This document shows, piece by piece, positions 8,201-16,700 of a stretch of DNA of 64,000 bases. Each line of letters opens with the position of its first letter. Position 1 is the stretch's first letter. This DNA comes from CAIXQW01 sp046049675 (GTDB lineage: Bacteria > Bacteroidota > Bacteroidia > Chitinophagales > Chitinophagaceae): assembly GCA_046049675.1 (NCBI GenBank), contig JBJORA010000122.1, positions 1-64,000 of the forward strand, in the 5' to 3' direction. The notes beneath the pieces were generated by a model. It was not told the origin of the DNA and searched no databases. It saw nothing but the letters and a program-made list of their open reading frames with translations. The translations under genes and the position numbers were made by a program.

Positions 8201-10399
8201 ACTGTCGCCCGCCACATAACCTGCACTAGGCAAAGCAGGTGAAAAAGTTGCAGCACTCCAATCTAATCTAAATGTTCGGCCAGCTGTAAGTGTCGTAAGT
8301 GCCACACCAGTGGCAACATAATCAATACCTGCTCTTCTAATGGTAACATTAGCTGTAATCCCTTCCCAAGTGCCATTGTTTAAAGACCATTCCGCGTACA
8401 CATTGTTCCAAAGTGTAATACTAGATGGCGCAGTTTGATCCAATATTTCACTTTTATAAACGGTATGTAATGTGTCGCCTGGTTGATATCGGTCTAAGTC
8501 TATTTTGTTCAAATCAATGGCGCCGCCAAGGTCTGGAAAACCATCTTGATTATTATCTGGCAGGCCATAGCTTGTTCTATAAAAACTATATTCGTAAGGG
8601 TTTACACCGCCAGTTGGGCATGGTTGTGCACAAATAACAGAGGTGCTAGCAGAAAAACATTTTTTAGAAACTAATCGATTGCCGCTTGCACAAGTGGTGT
8701 CATTGGTCATGCTAATTTCAATAGGAAAACTCTGTACGCCACAAGCACCAGTCGCGGGTGTACATATCACAAACGAAATCACATTGGCTGTGCCCGGCAC
8801 AAATCTAGTTGTAACAACTTGGCCTACTTGTTGTGGATAACCAGGTAAAGGAGGGGCATTGTTAAGGTCTTCCGTAACATCAGAAGCTAAATTTGCGATG
8901 GTCATTCCCATTGGTAATGTGATTTGTGCTTCCATAAAGCCGCCAATGTTTGGACCTAGACTGGCTGCAACGTCCACTGTAACTTTAAAGCATGAACCTG
9001 CAGTTACTTGCGCAGGCATTTGCGGCGTTGCGCTAGGTATATAGTTAATTGGACCAAATGGATATCCTTGAAAATTGCCAACAATTTGAGCTCCACACTC
9101 ATTTTCGTAAGTAGGTGCAATTCCCATGAATTCGCTAAAGTAGTGCCCTTCATTACAAATTCCTCCATCCGAGCAAATATTTACGTTCCAAGTAACAACA
9201 ATAGAATCGCCCACAGCAAGCGTTATGCCAGCCAAAGCGCTTGCCATACCTGGTTGCCCAACGGCGCAATCTGGCGTAACGCCATTTTCTTTTACAATTA
9301 ACATCGACGCGTCAACAACTACAGCAGGGTGAGTGCCGTTAACAAGAATTGAAGCAGTGTCTATAATTTGCTCTCTATTTGGTGTAAATGAATTAACGTA
9401 AGTGTTTCCGATCCTAAAATTCACATTGGAAGCTGGGCCAGTGCCATTATTTTTGACAACTGCAGTAAAGGTCGCATAAGGAGCCCCAGCGCAACCTGCA
9501 CCGCCAGCCAATGTGTTTGTAACCACAATATTTAAGGTAGGATTTGTAGTTAGAGCAGTAAAGTTGCCTGTGGTATTAGTTGTTGCACAAATTGCCGTAG
9601 CATTGCAACCCCAACCAAGGGCATACCCCACCGAACCCTGGTCACAAGATGATACCAACACTGGCTCACTAACACTAATTGCAGGGTCGCTATCGCATAG
9701 GCCGCCAACCATTGTGGGAGTGCCATAAATTTTATAAACTTTAGTAGTGGCATTGCTTAAAGTGGGATCTGCAGTAAAGCTTACTCCATCTGCAACAATA
9801 GGGCCATTAGGCGATAAGCCAATACCTGCGTAATCAATTGTAAGGAATGCAGTATCTAAGCAACCTTGTCCATTGTTTTGAAAGGTGAAAGTACGTATAT
9901 GCGTTGTACCAACACCAACATTGGTTAACGCCGTAGGTGCAGTAATAGTAAGCGTTGGATAAACAACCTCGTAAAAATTGACTAGAGGATTTGCCTCTAT
10001 TACTGTCCCAACAGTAACGGCATCCTTAAAGGTGCCGCCACCTAGAGCTGAAGAAAATGTACCGCAAGTAGCCTTACGCTCTAAAGAAAAGGTAATTGGA
10101 CTAGTAGCAGATGTGATAGTAAATATAGGTTCGTTTAAATTACTTATATTTTCCGTGACAGTACCACTGCCGGCATTAATAGAAAACGAGCCGGGTATGT
10201 ACTCAATGCCATCTGCAAGATCCACTGTCACTGTTTCTGTGGTGGGATCTGCACCAGTGACGCTTACAGTAAGTAAGCCGCTATTGTGGCAAATTGTTAA
10301 GTCTGAGGCGGGCGAGGGATAGCTAATGCTTTGTGCATTAACTTGTGTTGCTAGCAAGCAAAGCAAAGTAGCATAGAGTAAATGTAAAAATCTTTTCAT
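5249..10399 (-). CDS. Giant secreted protein with T9SS type A sorting domain
   Basis: 1716 residues. It starts with a signal peptide (MKRFLHLLYATLLCLLATQVNA, cleaved before QSISYP). The body is many beta-sandwich-like extracellular segments with paired Cys, resembling DUF11/conserved-repeat surface proteins (for example VTVDLADGIEYIPGS, NNGQGCLDTAF, VLVTVPVGTTVVG). The final ~85 residues (YQLIPNQTNTSTTLRF, IVGRIVKHEQF, LPGQYLIQYNN) form a type A T9SS C-terminal domain, so the protein should cross the outer membrane by T9SS and be released or anchored there. A region near 1590 (NELQWQMAAEDNVAYYEV) is the usual pre-sorting module. It is a paralog of 1-2817. Adhesive or surface-layer roles are possible, and no catalytic motif is seen. 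Confidence 0.9.
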   Translation of the reverse strand: MKRFLHLLYATLLCLLATQVNAQSISYPSPASDLTICHNSGLLTVSVTGADPTTETVTVDLADGIEYIPGSFSINAGSGTVTENISNLNEPIFTITSATSPITFSLERKATCGTFSSALGGGTFKDAVTVGTVIEANPLVNFYEVVYPTLTITAPTALTNVGVGTTHIRTFTFQNNGQGCLDTAFLTIDYAGIGLSPNGPIVADGVSFTADPTLSNATTKVYKIYGTPTMVGGLCDSDPAISVSEPVLVSSCDQGSVGYALGWGCNATAICATTNTTGNFTALTTNPTLNIVVTNTLAGGAGCAGAPYATFTAVVKNNGTGPASNVNFRIGNTYVNSFTPNREQIIDTASILVNGTHPAVVVDASMLIVKENGVTPDCAVGQPGMASALAGITLAVGDSIVVTWNVNICSDGGICNEGHYFSEFMGIAPTYENECGAQIVGNFQGYPFGPINYIPSATPQMPAQVTAGSCFKVTVDVAASLGPNIGGFMEAQITLPMGMTIANLASDVTEDLNNAPPLPGYPQQVGQVVTTRFVPGTANVISFVICTPATGACGVQSFPIEISMTNDTTCASGNRLVSKKCFSASTSVICAQPCPTGGVNPYEYSFYRTSYGLPDNNQDGFPDLGGAIDLNKIDLDRYQPGDTLHTVYKSEILDQTAPSSITLWNNVYAEWSLNNGTWEGITANVTIRRAGIDYVATGVALTTLTAGRTFRLDWSAATFSPALPSAGYVAGDSLTIEADLRYAPPAITSGHSVGAGDPSVTHSDAPIVCNLSHTVYATQTVPSAAYSGIDQFTCFVPEYAANVIGQWNFMFVYPPTSATGCNTAEGTFISYQRRLRNYTSTQFFLYEYRPQARQDSVIVNVPAGWEYVGANTANNYEFYTPKRGVNARIDYTVPVTVTGNASTGLKLVYDFAAAYASGGLLLGSEDFYVVQSYILRPSCATPANTTTTAREYGHFVSYPSSTNGAAYTSDYFGATTYSGTNRPDIIVNNNSGVVQAASATNNYWDIQITGANANVAKYIWLATEKLAGSGISILSVEYPIGTPLAISSNYGVDKNLYQIDSVGLVNPQSDLVRIYFNKSTCAQDSIKLRVGWDCSAFPTTADNACSSKDQFLKATSATSEIQLLKITEPAPGTTVDICSPINYKVRVRSTQNGDLDNPNVLVTVPVGTTVVGNSFTYYYAGDNNPEVFVVAPVGRNYTLNLEDHSLMPASGLKGVANAANVDERTAFIEFQVQVNDCKFVSGGVPRFTIFGDKVCGGTAIGNGLVIRGRPIKATPQGTNVDITQTLGIAPAVLECGTQGVVTATITSVDGNTYDGDSVIYTMPAGLRYISGSLSVSGAFASTSETDTSIVVRFTNTTNNTATITYNVEPTNSIGCSVDPLPIYSQVFRSRGFSCPLTFGTCQIAEITSDDSVTVTINKPQLTVQSFTMTENAGIINYDMTIENTGTQDAAAGAGMINIYCASVSGTLLHSFNTDAVAVGSTTTQSGSFSYSSSNCPAGNLLFALVQDTLANGTTACLCENASGKLSTNSPLAIALMYFTGKALAAGTNELQWQMAAEDNVAYYEVLQRTSTQNNFEVLTKIPYSASNKHVYKISHATATGNDFYKLRMVDNNGKILYSNVVNIINVKSTATQYQLIPNQTNTSTTLRFASRDGEGEIVVIVRDIVGRIVKHEQFAITPGDNAIQIDLQHMLPGQYLIQYNNLGSNESGVLKCTKVD

Positions 10400-10599
10400 A
10401 TTGCATTATTTTTATCTTAGCTATAAAGTATCAAAATTTAAGCCACGAAGCTTAATCGTGATGAATGTTAGCATTGTATTCAATGGATTTTGTGCAATTA
10501 CTATGTGATACTTGCTAAATCACAACAACAAACACGACCTAAGCTGTTTAGTACAAGCAACTTGCCACACCGTAGCAGACCCAAACCGTAACACACACA

Positions 10600-10634
10600 A
10601 AAAAAAGCAGCACCATTTACAGTACTGCTCTTTT
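10600..10634 (-). terminator. Terminator after the FKBP lipoprotein gene
   Basis: AGCAG and CTGCT arms flank a loop between A-rich and T-rich tracts. Read on the minus strand it ends in a T run. It lies about 20 bp past the stop at 10656. The rest of 10400-10655 shows no gene; it should hold the promoter of the 1716-residue protein. Confidence 0.55.
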
Positions 10635-10655
10635 AACATTAGTTTTTTTACAATG

Positions 10656-11600
10656 CTATTTGCCTGCTTGTTGCGGCATTGGCATCGGCATTTCTTTTGG
10701 CGCTTTAGGCGTAGTAATATCAACGACTTCTACATCAAAACGCAAAATTGTATTAGGCTTAATTTTTGCATTACCACGAGAGCCATAAGCTAACGCACTT
10801 GGTATAAGCAAAATACCTTTTGAACCTTTGTTGAACATGGTCATACCTTCGTCCCAACCTGGAATTACCATACCCATACCAAGATTAAACTTAAACGGTG
10901 AAACATGGTTAAATGCAGGATCTGTATTACTATCAAACTTAGCACCGTCTAGTGTGGTACCAGTATAGTTCATTGTAAGTTCTTTGCCAGGCTCTGCGTT
11001 AGGACCGCTTCCTGGCTTTGTAATAGCATAGTAAACACCGCTTGCTGTTTTTTGTAGCGTTAAACCATTCTTAGCAGCATATGCTTCAATTGCTTTACTA
11101 TCTGGCTCGATGGTTGCTTTTTCCTTTGCTTCAGCTTCTTCAGCAAGCTTCTTTTGTGCTGCTTGATACTCTGTAGGATTCTTAAACACCTTAATTACTT
11201 TTAAGGTTTGTAATACTTGCGCACCTTTCTTGTAGAATGGAGGCGGTGTTGGACCAAAAACGCTATCGGCATTGTAGCGCAATACAAGGCTATCGCCTAA
11301 ACGAAGCTTGCTTAAGATATTATTGATGTCTTGCGAATCTTTTGGCTTAACAACCAATTGCGGTTGCATCATTGCATCTTCGTCGGTGCCTTTATCAATA
11401 GTAGTATCACCAACTATTTTACTGCTGCGCAAAATAAGAATCGCGCTATCAGATAAGCTGCCGCCGCTACCGCATTTGATGTGCTTGTATTCGATAATGT
11501 TGTTGAACTTTACAAACTTGGCATCCTTGGGTTTACAAGCTTGCATTGTAGCAGCTAATGCTAAGGCAGCTGCAAAACCTTTAATAACTGTTGCTTTCAA
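10656..11600 (-). CDS. FKBP-type peptidyl-prolyl cis-trans isomerase lipoprotein
   Basis: 314 residues with a lipoprotein signal (MKATVIKGFAAALALAATMQAC, lipobox TMQAC). An N-terminal FKBP-like region is followed by a Glu/Lys/Ala linker near 155-170 and a clear C-terminal FKBP domain: MNYTGTTLDGAKFDSN, GMVIPGWDEGMTMFNKG, LIPSALAYGSRG, LRFDVEVVDI. The tail is Pro/Met-rich. It catalyses prolyl isomerisation and probably helps fold periplasmic or outer-membrane proteins. It lies 22 bp downstream of a second, three-domain FKBP gene on the same strand, so the two are probably cotranscribed and share clients. Confidence 0.88.
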   Translation of the reverse strand: MKATVIKGFAAALALAATMQACKPKDAKFVKFNNIIEYKHIKCGSGGSLSDSAILILRSSKIVGDTTIDKGTDEDAMMQPQLVVKPKDSQDINNILSKLRLGDSLVLRYNADSVFGPTPPPFYKKGAQVLQTLKVIKVFKNPTEYQAAQKKLAEEAEAKEKATIEPDSKAIEAYAAKNGLTLQKTASGVYYAITKPGSGPNAEPGKELTMNYTGTTLDGAKFDSNTDPAFNHVSPFKFNLGMGMVIPGWDEGMTMFNKGSKGILLIPSALAYGSRGNAKIKPNTILRFDVEVVDITTPKAPKEMPMPMPQQAGK

Positions 11601-11622
11601 TGTATTTCTATTTAATTGTTTA

Positions 11623-13038
11623 CTAATTTCTCATGCCTGGAGGAGGCGGTGGTGGTGTTTCAAATTTTGGAAGACTTACTTCAAACACAAGTGGGCTATT
11701 TGGTGGAATACGACCCGGCATACCTTGCTCGCCATAACCTAATCTGCTTGGTATAAGCAAAACAGCACTCGCGCCTCTATTCAGTAAAGCAATGCCTTCT
11801 TCCCAACCTGGTATTACCTGACCCATACCTAGTAAGAAGCCAAACTCGCCAACATGGCCAAATGCGCTATCTAGATTACTATCAAAAGCAGTTCCGTCAA
11901 GTAATTTACCACGATAGTCAACCGTCAAGTTGTCGCCTTTTACTGGATTCGTCCCAACACCTGGTTTTGTAATTGCATACCATAAGCCACTCGCTGTTTT
12001 TTGCGCACCTTGAATATTGTTTTTACGGATATACTCTTGTATAGCTTGATCTTCTTCGGCAGCAACTAGCGCAGGGTCTTTTTTGGCTTTGATATCCAAC
12101 AACTCTACATCATAACGAACTACGCTATTGGCAGGAATATTTGGACCTTGGCTTTGTGGACCGAAAGCTAAGCCGCTAGGAATTAACAACGTTGCCTTTG
12201 CACCCTTGGTAAGAATCTGACCAAATGCTTCATCTAAGCCAGCAAGAATGCGACGCTGTCCTACTGCAAAACTTTGTGGCGTTACATGGCCAAATGCAGA
12301 ATCAATATTGCTATCAAACGCTTTGCCATCAAGCAATGTGCCATGGTAGTTTGCCAATACTTCGTCGCCCATATTTGCGCGTGTACCATCGCCTTCCTTC
12401 GTCATTACATAATACATACCACTATTTGTTTTCTTATAGTTGGTAATACCATTTGCATTACAATAAGCAATAATTGCAGCATCGTCTTTCTTAACTTGTG
12501 CTTTGGCAGCAGCAGCAGCTTTCTTTTGTGCAGCTTGTTGCTTAGCTATGTCGGCTTGCATTTTTCTTTGCTGCGCAAGCGCCTTACGATTCAGTTCTTG
12601 CTGCTTATCAAACTCTGCTTTAGTCAGCACTCCCATTACCTTTATTACATATATAACCTGATCACCAGGCTTTAGATTCTTTGGTTTTAGTGTTTGACCT
12701 CTAAAGAAACTATCTTGTGGTACATAAATAACTGCGCTATCACCTTCTTTCAAATACATTAAGGCTTCTACTACATCACCCCGAAACTGAGGCTTAGTTA
12801 CTGTAAAATTTACAGGTAAGTCTTGCCCTTTATTCATTTTCTTGGTACTCATTAGCTCTACTCCACTGCACGTAGCACGTAGTTTGCACACGATATAATC
12901 ACCAATTTTAGGCGATTTTTTACCCGTACCTGCCTTTACAATCTTGTACTTAATGCCACTTGGCAACTGCTTTGTAACTTGTGCTTGTAGCGCAGTTACA
13001 CACAGTGCGAAACTTGTTAGTAGTAATAATCTCTTCAT
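11623..13038 (-). CDS. Periplasmic FKBP-type prolyl isomerase with three FKBP-like domains
   Basis: 471 residues with signal peptide MKRLLLLTSFALCVTALQAQ. Domain 1 (about 25-130) is divergent. A coiled Gln/Lys/Ala linker follows (about 135-170), then domain 2 (ANYHGTLLDGKAFDSN, LAGLDEAFGQILTKG, LIPSGLAFG) and a canonical domain 3 (VDYRGKLLDGTAFDSN, GQVIPGWEEGIALLNRG, LIPSRLGYGEQG). The tail is PPPPPPG. Domain 2 has LAGLDEA where an active FKBP usually has IPGWEEG, so domain 3 is the likely catalytic one and domains 1 and 2 may bind clients (inference). It is upstream of the FKBP lipoprotein gene. Confidence 0.87.
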   Translation of the reverse strand: MKRLLLLTSFALCVTALQAQVTKQLPSGIKYKIVKAGTGKKSPKIGDYIVCKLRATCSGVELMSTKKMNKGQDLPVNFTVTKPQFRGDVVEALMYLKEGDSAVIYVPQDSFFRGQTLKPKNLKPGDQVIYVIKVMGVLTKAEFDKQQELNRKALAQQRKMQADIAKQQAAQKKAAAAAKAQVKKDDAAIIAYCNANGITNYKKTNSGMYYVMTKEGDGTRANMGDEVLANYHGTLLDGKAFDSNIDSAFGHVTPQSFAVGQRRILAGLDEAFGQILTKGAKATLLIPSGLAFGPQSQGPNIPANSVVRYDVELLDIKAKKDPALVAAEEDQAIQEYIRKNNIQGAQKTASGLWYAITKPGVGTNPVKGDNLTVDYRGKLLDGTAFDSNLDSAFGHVGEFGFLLGMGQVIPGWEEGIALLNRGASAVLLIPSRLGYGEQGMPGRIPPNSPLVFEVSLPKFETPPPPPPGMRN

Positions 13039-13168
13039 TTGCTTTGTATTATTGCCAATAAGGCTGGCGAAATTAAGGCATTATCGGCAGTAGCAGCCAT
13101 ATTTGGCACTGTTATAGCTTAGAATAACACTCATTTTACGGGCAATAGGCTTTCTCGCGCAGCTACTG

Positions 13169-14173
13169 CTACTTTTTCCACTCCTTTAGAGAAGCTACAA
13201 GTGTTTCCACCGTGCTTTCTACATTTTGCTCACCACGACCACCGGCTGCGTTAAAATGCCCGCCACCGTTAAAGTATTTGCGTGCAAAGGTATTTACATC
13301 TACGTTGCCTTTGCTTCTAAAACTCATACGCACATCGCCATCGCGGCTGCTTACAAAGGCTGCAAAATCAATACCCTTTATACCAAGGGCTAAGTTTACA
13401 AAACCCTCTGTATCGCCTTGTTGCACATTATATGCAGCACTATCTGCTTCAGTGAGCCACATATAAGCTGCGCCAATTTCTGGCATTACTACCAAACGCT
13501 CCATCAATAAAAAGCCCTGCAAACGCAAACGTTTCTCAGGAAAAGTATCGTAAATACGCTCGTGAATCACATGGCTAGTGATGCCTGTACGCATCAAATT
13601 AGCAATCATCGCATGCGTATCAGCAGTTGTAGAAGCAAATCTAAAAGAACCCGTATCTGTCATTACGCCAGCATACAAACATTCTGCAATGGCAGCAGTG
13701 ATGGCGGTACGATCTCCTTCTAAGGCCACGATAAAATCGTAAACCATTTCGCATGTACTACTTTTAGCTGTACTGCTAATGCCATAATTAAAGTACGCAG
13801 TATCTGGCTCTTCGTGGTGGTCTATCAACACTTTAGTACCTGCATAATTTTGCAATTGCGCCGCCAAATCTTTGGTGCGTGAGATAATATTAAAATCAAG
13901 GCAAAACAACATATCGCTAGCATCAAGAATGCTTTGCGTTTTGTCTAACTTGTGTTTGTCGTATAAAACGATGTCGTTTGCACCCTGCATCCAAGCAAGA
14001 TTTTCTGGAAAAGGTGTGCTGCTTATTACAGTGCAAGCATGCCCTTTACCAGCAAGAAAATGCATTAAACCAAGGCTACTTCCTAATGCATCTGCATCTG
14101 GAAACTGATGCGTGGTAATTACAATTTTCTTGGGGCTATTTAAGTGCTCGGCGAGCTGCAGTATTGCTTGCAT
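13169..14173 (-). CDS. nrnA: DHH-family phosphoesterase, NrnA-like oligoribonuclease/pAp phosphatase
   Basis: 334 residues, usual for NrnA. The metal-binding motifs are in order: THQFPDADALGSS (21-33), LDFN near 92, IDHH (117-120), and the DHHA1 C-terminal glycine loop GGGHFNAAGG near 302. The family degrades nanoRNAs of 2-5 nt and dephosphorylates pAp in the cytoplasm. It lies divergent from ndk across a 176-bp gap. The symbol rests on family resemblance; RecJ-like or c-di-NMP phosphodiesterase activity cannot be excluded. Confidence 0.87.
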   Translation of the reverse strand: MQAILQLAEHLNSPKKIVITTHQFPDADALGSSLGLMHFLAGKGHACTVISSTPFPENLAWMQGANDIVLYDKHKLDKTQSILDASDMLFCLDFNIISRTKDLAAQLQNYAGTKVLIDHHEEPDTAYFNYGISSTAKSSTCEMVYDFIVALEGDRTAITAAIAECLYAGVMTDTGSFRFASTTADTHAMIANLMRTGITSHVIHERIYDTFPEKRLRLQGFLLMERLVVMPEIGAAYMWLTEADSAAYNVQQGDTEGFVNLALGIKGIDFAAFVSSRDGDVRMSFRSKGNVDVNTFARKYFNGGGHFNAAGGRGEQNVESTVETLVASLKEWKK

Positions 14174-14304
14174 TGGTAGTGTAATTTGCTAGGCCATAGC
14201 CATAGGGCTGCAAAGGTGGTGGAAAAAAGGCAGCACGGCAAGGCTTTTATCAAAAAGGCAACAAAAGTTGTTTAGCCAAAATGATTAATCTAGGCACCTA
14301 GTGC

Positions 14305-14312
14305 TAACTTTG
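14305..14312 (+). promoter_or_regulatory. Bacteroidota -7 box upstream of ndk
   Basis: TAACTTTG fits the TAnnTTTG consensus and lies 38 bp before the ndk ATG. No TTG at the expected spacing is seen, so the support is the -7 box alone. Confidence 0.4.
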
Positions 14313-14349
14313 CGGCGCGTTAAAGAAGAAAAAACGTAAAAAGATTTAT

Positions 14350-14766
14350 ATGAGCAATCAAACATTTACAATGATTAAGCCTGATGCGGTGAAGGCTGGC
14401 CACATCGGTGGTATTTTAGACAAGATTTGTGCTGCAGGTTTTCGCATTAAGGCTATGAAGTACACAAAGCTAAGCAAAGAAGGTGCTGAGCGTTTTTATG
14501 AAATACACAAAGAGCGCCCTTTCTATGGTGAGCTTTGCGATTTTATGAGCAGCGGCCCTATTGTAGCTGCTATCTTAGAAAAAGATAATGCAGTTGAAGA
14601 CTTCCGTACATTGATTGGTGCAACTAATCCTGAGCAAGCTGCAGAAGGTACTATCCGTAAAATGTATGCAAAGAGCGTTGGCGAAAATGCTGTACATGGT
14701 AGCGATAGCAACGACAATGCAGCTATTGAAGGCAACTTCTTCTTTAGTGGCAGAGAGCGTTATTAA
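14350..14766 (+). CDS. ndk: Nucleoside-diphosphate kinase
   Basis: 138 residues, the normal length. It begins MSNQTFTMIKPDAV, the Ndk N-terminus that binds nucleotide phosphates. The active-site motif NAVHGSDSND contains the phospho-accepting His. It transfers the gamma phosphate of ATP to NDPs in the cytoplasm. It is monocistronic, with a TAACTTTG box upstream and a strong terminator 19 bp downstream. Confidence 0.97.
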   Translation: MSNQTFTMIKPDAVKAGHIGGILDKICAAGFRIKAMKYTKLSKEGAERFYEIHKERPFYGELCDFMSSGPIVAAILEKDNAVEDFRTLIGATNPEQAAEGTIRKMYAKSVGENAVHGSDSNDNAAIEGNFFFSGRERY

Positions 14767-14784
14767 TATTATATCTAATAATAG

Positions 14785-14817
14785 AAAAAGGCGGAGCAGA
14801 TGCTTCGCCTTTTTTTT
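14785..14817 (+). terminator. ndk terminator
   Basis: Arms AAAAAGGCGGAGCA and TGCTTCGCCTTTTT (one G-T pair) surround a 3-nt loop and run into a T tract. It is oriented for ndk but may also serve the convergent gene at 14856. Confidence 0.85.
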
Positions 14818-14855
14818 GCACTTAATGTATTTGCCTTGTTCTAAGGTACAAGGTC

Positions 14856-15419
14856 TTAAAAACTTAAACCCATTCGCACACCATAGCGAATTTGCATAAC
14901 GCTAATTGCTCCCACTTGATCGGGTTTGCCTGGCAAATCATACGTCTGCGTGTAACGCAATTGATGCACGCCATAGTATAAACTGACATTGTAAAAGGTT
15001 TCTTTGCCAAATTGCGCAGCATAACCTATCATGCCAGAAGCATGTATGCCTGGCTTACGCGATATATTTCCCCCATCGCCGGTCCATAATGCGCTATTAA
15101 TTTGAGTCAACTGAACGGCACGTAGCATGTGTGTAGCACCAAGCTGTGTTCCTAAATACGCCTTAGACTTTTGTGTAAAATTGCGACGCACATCTGCATA
15201 ATAAGCGCAATTCAAAACTGGACTCCCCATAAAACTAGCACCAAGCATATAATGCATTTGCTTTACGCGCACGCCTGCACTTACACTGCCATCAATTAGC
15301 GTAGAAGTGCCGTTGTAGCTAAGGCCAACTTGTTGTACGCTTGCTAGTTTAATATTTGACTGTGCCTGCATTGTAGCACAATACAACATCGTTAGACAAC
15401 TCAAGAAAAATATCCGCAT
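14856..15419 (-). CDS. Probable outer-membrane beta-barrel protein
   Basis: 187 residues from ATG 15419 (MRIFFLSCLTMLYCATMQAQ, a signal peptide). An upstream in-frame start at 15476 would overlap the preceding gene and spoil the signal. The start chosen leaves one base after the stop of the LVIVD gene, so they are translationally close. Alternating aromatic and polar residues and the C-terminal IRYGVRMGLSF ending in Phe fit a small beta-barrel. It resembles PorP/SprF-type proteins only loosely. It is the last gene of a three-gene lipoprotein/LVIVD/barrel set. Confidence 0.7.
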   Translation of the reverse strand: MRIFFLSCLTMLYCATMQAQSNIKLASVQQVGLSYNGTSTLIDGSVSAGVRVKQMHYMLGASFMGSPVLNCAYYADVRRNFTQKSKAYLGTQLGATHMLRAVQLTQINSALWTGDGGNISRKPGIHASGMIGYAAQFGKETFYNVSLYYGVHQLRYTQTYDLPGKPDQVGAISVMQIRYGVRMGLSF

Positions 15420-15420
15420 C

Positions 15421-16662
15421 CTATTTGATTTGATAGAGTTGAGTTGGGGCTGAAGCGGTGCTATTATCAAAAGCAAAAAGACCTTTGTTTGTACTTACGA
15501 ATAACTTATCGCCACTACTTATACAATCGTATGCCACCCCTTCAAGTGCCAAGGTTTTTTCTATCGTTACTGCATCTGCTGTGGTAACATTCATAATACG
15601 TAGGCCTGATGCACCATCGCATATATAAAGTGTATTGCCTTTTTTGCTTAAACCATGTGGGTTTGTAAGGTCATAAGACTTTATTAATGTAGGTTTTGTT
15701 ACATCGCTAATATTAACCACATCAAGCTGATTGGTAAAACCTTGGCAAGTTGTACCGCTACGCAAAGTAACGTAAGCCAAATTGCCTTCTGCAATTACTG
15801 GATCGCACACACGTGCGTGCGAGAACATACCTTCTTGAACAGGTGCTTGAGGGTTAGCGATTGAAAAAATATACATGCCAGTTTGTGATCCAATAAACAA
15901 CTTATCTGCCATTGGATAAATCGTTTCTATGCCCCAGGTTAGATTGGCAACAGCACTTGAACTAGGTTGTGCCACGTTGCTAATATTATAAGTTAATAAA
16001 CGTGTGCGATCTACGCAGTATAAATAATTGTTTACAATACAAAAACGCGCCATACTGCCGCCCGTACTAATGATATTACCTCCACCGCCACCTAGTGAGG
16101 CTGACATATTTGCAGTGTTAACGTCAACGTAATAGCCGCTATAATACTGATAGTTAGGTAAGATATCTTCATTTACAATTGTATCCACATACCTATATCC
16201 TATAAATATTTCATTGTTGGCAGTAGTAGGCATGTTGTTTGAACTAAAGACATTTTGTTGGCGGTTAGCAAGTGAAATATTGTTAATGTCGGTTAGATTG
16301 AGTGTCACTAACTCATCACTACAATCCAAGTAGAGCATATTATTTTTCATAGCCATGTCATGTGCATTGCCTGCAGGTATAAAACCAATTTTATTATATG
16401 CACTGCCTGACACATCAATGATGTGTATACCCTTGAAATTATCTTGCAATAGCATATAATTGCCATACAAAACAAACTTGCCAGGATTAGTAATTTCTCT
16501 TGGAGACTGCATGCGCAAACTAGCATAATAATCGTCTAGCTTCATGAACTGTGGCACCGCCATTGTAATCTCTTTCGTCACCTGCGTCTTTACACAACTT
16601 GTAAATTGCAAACTCAAGGCAACTACCGCTATGGCTAAGCCACATCTCTTCATCATTTTCAT
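15421..16662 (-). CDS. LVIVD-repeat lipoprotein
   Basis: 413 residues. The lipoprotein signal is MKMMKRCGLAIAVVALSLQFTSC, with lipobox FTSC. The rest is a beta-propeller-like series of LVIVD repeats: FKGIHIIDVSG, ELVTLNLTDINNISL, GMYIFSIANPQAPV, LDVVNISDVTKPTLI, GLRIMNVTTADAV. These repeats are common in Bacteroidota surface lipoproteins; their ligand is generally unknown. The gene sits between a small lipoprotein gene upstream (39 bp) and a beta-barrel gene one base downstream, so it is probably part of an outer-membrane assembly. Confidence 0.85.
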   Translation of the reverse strand: MKMMKRCGLAIAVVALSLQFTSCVKTQVTKEITMAVPQFMKLDDYYASLRMQSPREITNPGKFVLYGNYMLLQDNFKGIHIIDVSGSAYNKIGFIPAGNAHDMAMKNNMLYLDCSDELVTLNLTDINNISLANRQQNVFSSNNMPTTANNEIFIGYRYVDTIVNEDILPNYQYYSGYYVDVNTANMSASLGGGGGNIISTGGSMARFCIVNNYLYCVDRTRLLTYNISNVAQPSSSAVANLTWGIETIYPMADKLFIGSQTGMYIFSIANPQAPVQEGMFSHARVCDPVIAEGNLAYVTLRSGTTCQGFTNQLDVVNISDVTKPTLIKSYDLTNPHGLSKKGNTLYICDGASGLRIMNVTTADAVTIEKTLALEGVAYDCISSGDKLFVSTNKGLFAFDNSTASAPTQLYQIK

Positions 16663-16700
16663 ACTGTACTTGTTTTTAGTTTAAGGTGTTTGTATTTATT

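Noticed and set aside
6510..9728. Many plus-strand open frames inside the giant protein gene
   Set aside because: They are shadows of the 1716-residue minus-strand gene, which has a signal peptide and sorting domain; the antisense frames have neither.
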